From Betaproteobacteria bacterium (GTDB lineage Bacteria > Pseudomonadota > Gammaproteobacteria > Burkholderiales > Burkholderiaceae_E), in the NCBI GenBank assembly GCA_009922405.1, contig RFVZ01000074.1, positions 1 through 10,579 of the forward strand: 10,579 nt of DNA, read 5' to 3'. Numbering within the stretch: the first letter of the stretch is position 1; each line of letters begins with the position of its first letter. Made by a program: the position numbers and the translations under genes. The notes under the pieces were generated by a model. The model worked only from the letters and a program-made list of their open reading frames with translations, searched no databases and had not been told where the DNA came from. Of this stretch, positions 8,072 through 10,579 are shown piece after piece.

Positions 8072-9292
8072 ATGAACACCGAACCTAACCACCGATATGC
8101 TTATATTTGCGATGCCATACGGACGCCCTTCGGCCGGTACGGTGGCGCACTTTCTAGCATTCGAACCGATGAACTCGGCGCATTGCCCCTGCGCGCGTTG
8201 ATCGAACGAAATCCCGGCGTCGATTGGAATGCAATCGAAGACGTCATTTATGGATGTGCTAATCAGGCGGGCGAAGACAATCGAAACGTTGCCAGGATGA
8301 GTGCATTGCTGGCAGGGCTGCCAATTGACGTGCCAGGTGCCACAATCAACCGCCTGTGCGGTTCGGGACTTGATGCGCTTGGAATTGTGGCCCGGGCAAT
8401 CCGCGCCGGTGAAATAGGGCTTGCGATTGCGGGAGGCGTCGAGAGCATGAGTCGCGCTCCATTTGTGATGCCAAAGGCTGACAGTGCTTTCTCACGCAAC
8501 CACGCGATATTCGATACCACGATTGGCTGGCGCTTCATCAATCCCGCGATGAAAGCCGCTTATGGTGTTGATTCTATGCCGGAAACTGCTGAGAACGTCG
8601 CAACGGATCATGGCATCGACCGGGCATCCCAAGACCGGATGGCATTAGCCAGCCAGACGAGAGCGATTCACGCCCAAAAAAGCGGATTTTTTGAGCAAGA
8701 AATAACCCCAGTAGTAATCCCGCAAAAGAAGGGGGATTCGATTCGCGTGACTCAGGACGAACACCCGCGCGAAACCAGCATGGAAGCACTTGCCAAACTC
8801 AAGGGCATCGTAAAACCAGACGGCACTGTCACCGCGGGCAATGCCTCAGGGGTGAACGATGGCGCATGTGCGCTTATATTGGCAGATGAGGCCACCGCGC
8901 ACCGCTACCACCTAACTCCCCGGGCGCGTGTTCTTGGAATGGCCGTAGCCGGCCTGGCACCAAGGGTGATGGGGATGGGCCCGGCGCCCGCCACGCGCAA
9001 GGTGCTGGCCTTGACAGGCTTGGCGCTGGAGGATCTAGATGTCATTGAACTGAATGAGGCCTTTGCGGCGCAAGGCCTCGCAGTGTTGCGGGATCTCGGC
9101 TTGCCCGACGATGATCCTCGCGTCAATCCAAACGGTGGTGCGATCGCACTTGGTCATCCGCTAGGTGCAAGCGGTGCACGGCTGGCGACGACCGCGATCA
9201 ACCAGTTGCATCGAATCAAGGGGCGATATGCGCTTTGCACGATGTGCATTGGCGTAGGTCAGGGAATCGCACTCGTTCTCGAGCGGGTATGA
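8072..9292 (+). CDS. pcaF: 3-oxoadipyl-CoA thiolase (beta-ketoadipyl-CoA thiolase)
   Basis: This thiolase cleaves 3-oxoadipyl-CoA with CoA into succinyl-CoA and acetyl-CoA, the last step of the beta-ketoadipate pathway, delivering both products to the TCA cycle. From the ATG at 8072 the product is 406 residues; PcaF is usually about 400. The acyl-accepting cysteine is Cys96 in NRLCGSG. The GHPLG histidine is His362, and the second catalytic cysteine is Cys392 in TMCIGVGQG. CANQAGEDNRNVARM, GGVESMSRAPFVM, GWRFINPAMKAAYGVDSMPE and GNASGVNDGA match P. putida PcaF phrasing rather than generic acetyl-CoA acetyltransferases. It lies 14 nt after pcaJ and is probably the last gene of the cluster, since the next gene is on the opposite strand 15 nt beyond. 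No clear hairpin terminator is seen in that short gap. A paralogue role in phenylacetate breakdown (PaaJ) is possible but less likely beside pcaIJ. Confidence 0.95.
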   Translation: MNTEPNHRYAYICDAIRTPFGRYGGALSSIRTDELGALPLRALIERNPGVDWNAIEDVIYGCANQAGEDNRNVARMSALLAGLPIDVPGATINRLCGSGLDALGIVARAIRAGEIGLAIAGGVESMSRAPFVMPKADSAFSRNHAIFDTTIGWRFINPAMKAAYGVDSMPETAENVATDHGIDRASQDRMALASQTRAIHAQKSGFFEQEITPVVIPQKKGDSIRVTQDEHPRETSMEALAKLKGIVKPDGTVTAGNASGVNDGACALILADEATAHRYHLTPRARVLGMAVAGLAPRVMGMGPAPATRKVLALTGLALEDLDVIELNEAFAAQGLAVLRDLGLPDDDPRVNPNGGAIALGHPLGASGARLATTAINQLHRIKGRYALCTMCIGVGQGIALVLERV

Positions 9293-9307
9293 CCAGCCGC
9301 CCATCGT

Positions 9308-9907
9308 TCAGATTAACGCGGCGTGACAACCATCGGCGTCAACGACCTGTAACTCGAACCCGTTGCGCGGTACCGTCACCTCGGGGCCTGGGTGATACAG
9401 ACCGAGGGCGGTTTTCCAAGACACTTCGGGGTGGCAAAACACCATCAAGATACCGGTGAAATCCGCTGGTCGGCGAGCAGCCGAACCGTTTCTCAGACGT
9501 TCGAGGTCAGGCCCAATTCCGGACACAGCGTTCGGTAGCCAAAGGCGCGTCAAGATTCCGACTCGAACTGGTGGGCTGGAATGATCGGCCCAATCTGCCT
9601 CAGAGGCATCGGCAATTGCCACATCGAACTTGCGGGCCGCCGCGGACGGCCATTCACAGTGAACCTGGCCATGTCGTTGGGTGTCCGCTGTGGTAATGCC
9701 ATAAGGTCCATCAATTCTCAAAGCGAGTTCATAGTGCACCAAGGCCTTGAGATCACCTTCGCTCAGAAAACGCAGCGGGTGGGCGCGAAAGTGAAGTGCT
9801 ACTGCTGCAAGGGATTCACGCAGTTGAGGAAAGATTTCGGGGGACATTTTGTTGGTAACAGAGAAGTGGGAAAAGTAGTTGCAGCCAGCGGCGCAACGGG
9901 GACACAT
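9308..9907 (-). CDS. Hypothetical protein, possibly PD-(D/E)XK-nuclease-like fold with altered active site
   Basis: I do not recognise this gene. It is the only substantial reading frame between pcaF and aroQ whose codon use resembles its neighbours. From the ATG at 9907 it encodes 199 residues; a TTG at 9934 (208 aa) and an ATG at 9847 (179 aa) are alternatives, and none has a clear ribosome site. Residues 2-9 hold three cysteines (CPRCAAGC), which only matter if the 9907 or 9934 start is used. The core has FLSEGDLKAL (47-56), VHCEW (82-86), RKFDVAIAD (92-100), VGILTRLW (116-123) and DLERLR (134-139). The order of a helical SE-D motif, an H-x-E strand, an FD strand, a hydrophobic strand and a DLERL helix resembles some PD-(D/E)XK superfamily proteins. 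Where E-x-K would be expected, LTR is found. The fold is my inference only. There is no signal peptide or membrane segment. It converges with pcaF and diverges from aroQ. Confidence 0.6.
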   Translation of the reverse strand: MCPRCAAGCNYFSHFSVTNKMSPEIFPQLRESLAAVALHFRAHPLRFLSEGDLKALVHYELALRIDGPYGITTADTQRHGQVHCEWPSAAARKFDVAIADASEADWADHSSPPVRVGILTRLWLPNAVSGIGPDLERLRNGSAARRPADFTGILMVFCHPEVSWKTALGLYHPGPEVTVPRNGFELQVVDADGCHAALI

Positions 9908-9960
9908 CACATCAGACTCGGGTTCGGGCGTCAATGGCCTAATCGAGGTTGGAGGCGGTG

Positions 9961-10046
9961 TGATGTGTTAGTAAGTTAACATAATATACATTATACGCGC
10001 TTTGATATTGGCTATGATGGCGCATGATTCCCTTGAGCCAGCGACC
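9961..10046. promoter_or_regulatory. AT-rich divergent promoter region between the minus-strand gene and aroQ
   Basis: This is the most AT-rich stretch in the window and sits between two divergently oriented genes, where promoters for both are expected. It contains GTTAAC at 9975-9980 and an imperfect palindrome ATAAT-ATAC-ATTAT at 9981-9994. On the minus strand the sequence TATAAT at 9995-9990 matches the sigma70 -10 consensus exactly, although no good -35 element is seen about 17 nt upstream of it. On the plus strand TATGAT at 10013-10018 is a possible -10 for aroQ, also without a clear -35. Function is inferred from composition and position. Confidence 0.45.
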
Positions 10047-10514
10047 ATGTCGACAATCCTCATCCTCAACGGCCCTAACTTAAACCTGCTCGGACAGCGC
10101 GAACCGTCCACGTATGGTTCAGGCTCACTAGCTGACCTTGAGGCCCTATGCGTTGAAACGGCTCGTTCACTGAACCTGACGGCCGAGTGCCACCAATCTA
10201 ATCACGAAGGGGTTTTGCTCGACCATATACACGCCGCAGGCGCGCGGCACAGCGAGGGATCGCTGTTTGGGATTGTCCTGAACGCCGGCGCATTCAGTCA
10301 TACCTCAATCGCTCTTCACGACGCGATCAAGGGCATCTCGCCCACTCCAGTCGTCGAAGTTCACATATCGAATGTCCACGCCCGGGAGTCTTTTCGACAC
10401 CACTCGTGGATTTCTTCCGTCGCTGCCGGAATTATTATCGGACTGGGCTTTGACGGCTATCGACTAGCCATTCATTCCCTGGCGGAAAAAGCAAAAAAGG
10501 CCCGGATATCCTAA
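10047..10514 (+). CDS. aroQ: 3-dehydroquinate dehydratase, type II
   Basis: This enzyme dehydrates 3-dehydroquinate to 3-dehydroshikimate, the third step of the shikimate pathway; type II enzymes are small proteins that form dodecamers. The 155-residue product starts with the family hallmark ILILNGPNLNLLGQREP. Arg18 and Tyr23 (in REPSTYG) are the catalytic loop residues. Asn79 lies in LNAGAFSHTS, His106 in VEVHISN is the catalytic base/acid, and HARESFRHHS at 111-120 completes the substrate pocket. All key residues are present. The ATG at 10047 is chosen because it places NGPNLNLLG at the usual distance; in-frame ATGs at 10014 and 10017 and a TTG at 10002 would add 10 to 15 residues not seen in the family. 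The ribosome site is weak. In many proteobacteria aroQ precedes accB and accC, but the window ends too soon to show them. Confidence 0.97.
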   Translation: MSTILILNGPNLNLLGQREPSTYGSGSLADLEALCVETARSLNLTAECHQSNHEGVLLDHIHAAGARHSEGSLFGIVLNAGAFSHTSIALHDAIKGISPTPVVEVHISNVHARESFRHHSWISSVAAGIIIGLGFDGYRLAIHSLAEKAKKARIS

Positions 10515-10549
10515 ATGGTCCCGAGCCTCTGTAGCCAGTCAACTGAGTT

Positions 10550-10566
10550 AGAGCCTGTTAGGCTCT
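10550..10566. repeat. Perfect 7-bp inverted repeat (hairpin) downstream of aroQ
   Basis: AGAGCCT and AGGCTCT flank a GTT loop, forming a 7-bp hairpin 35 nt after the aroQ stop. No T-run follows, so it is not a canonical intrinsic terminator. It may be a processing or attenuation hairpin, or part of a leader for the next gene beyond the window. A further GAGCCT copy lies at 10523-10528 and could compete for pairing with AGGCTC. Confidence 0.4.
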
Positions 10567-10579
10567 CACCGAAGATGCC

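Noticed and set aside
9293..9307. Bidirectional terminator between pcaF and the convergent gene
   Set aside because: The 15-nt gap and flanking bases show no inverted repeat with a T-run on either strand.
9581..9979. A 132-codon plus-strand reading frame opposite the unknown gene
   Set aside because: Its translation has no recognisable motif, is rich in Gly, Arg and Cys in a way typical of antisense frames, and runs through the AT-rich promoter region. The minus-strand frame is longer and has neighbour-like codon use.
9978..9996. Possible Fur box in the AT-rich region before aroQ
   Set aside because: Aligned by hand to the 19-bp Fur consensus, only about 12 positions match, mostly in the CATTAT half. 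That level is expected in any AT-rich stretch and no iron-related gene is adjacent.

Overview
This window looks like ordinary chromosomal DNA from a proteobacterium, most likely a betaproteobacterium (Burkholderiales-like). The basis is recalled similarity, not a search. PurL is the long single-chain type. The ABC-F protein closely follows the YbiT pattern, with phrases I associate with Burkholderiales homologues. The ferredoxin-NADP reductase ends in AFVEK like subclass I enzymes. The DNA is moderately GC-rich by eye. There are no tRNA or rRNA genes, insertion sequences, CRISPR arrays or phage genes.

Layout on the plus strand: (1) the last 66 codons of a hydantoinase B/5-oxoprolinase-type protein, cut by the window edge; (2) purL, the large FGAM synthase of purine biosynthesis; (3) a tight cluster of ybiT-type ABC-F ATPase, fpr, pcaI, pcaJ and pcaF, where neighbours overlap by 4 nt or lie 5 to 14 nt apart; (4) a convergent minus-strand gene of unknown function (9308-9907); (5) an AT-rich divergent intergenic stretch; (6) aroQ, the type II 3-dehydroquinase of the shikimate pathway, followed by a short hairpin at the window end.

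PcaI and PcaJ form the two-subunit succinyl-CoA:3-oxoadipate CoA-transferase. PcaF is the thiolase that splits 3-oxoadipyl-CoA into succinyl-CoA and acetyl-CoA. Together they are the last two steps of the beta-ketoadipate pathway for aromatic compounds. The ring-cleavage and lactonising genes and any pca/cat regulator are not in the window, so upstream metabolites must come from genes elsewhere. Fpr sits directly before pcaI with a stop/start overlap and could be co-expressed with them.

I found no clearly new system. The items most worth a second look are the unknown minus-strand gene, which has a PD-(D/E)XK-like layout but no E-x-K, the coupling of a translation factor and a ferredoxin reductase to the pca genes, and the AT-rich divergent promoter region before aroQ.
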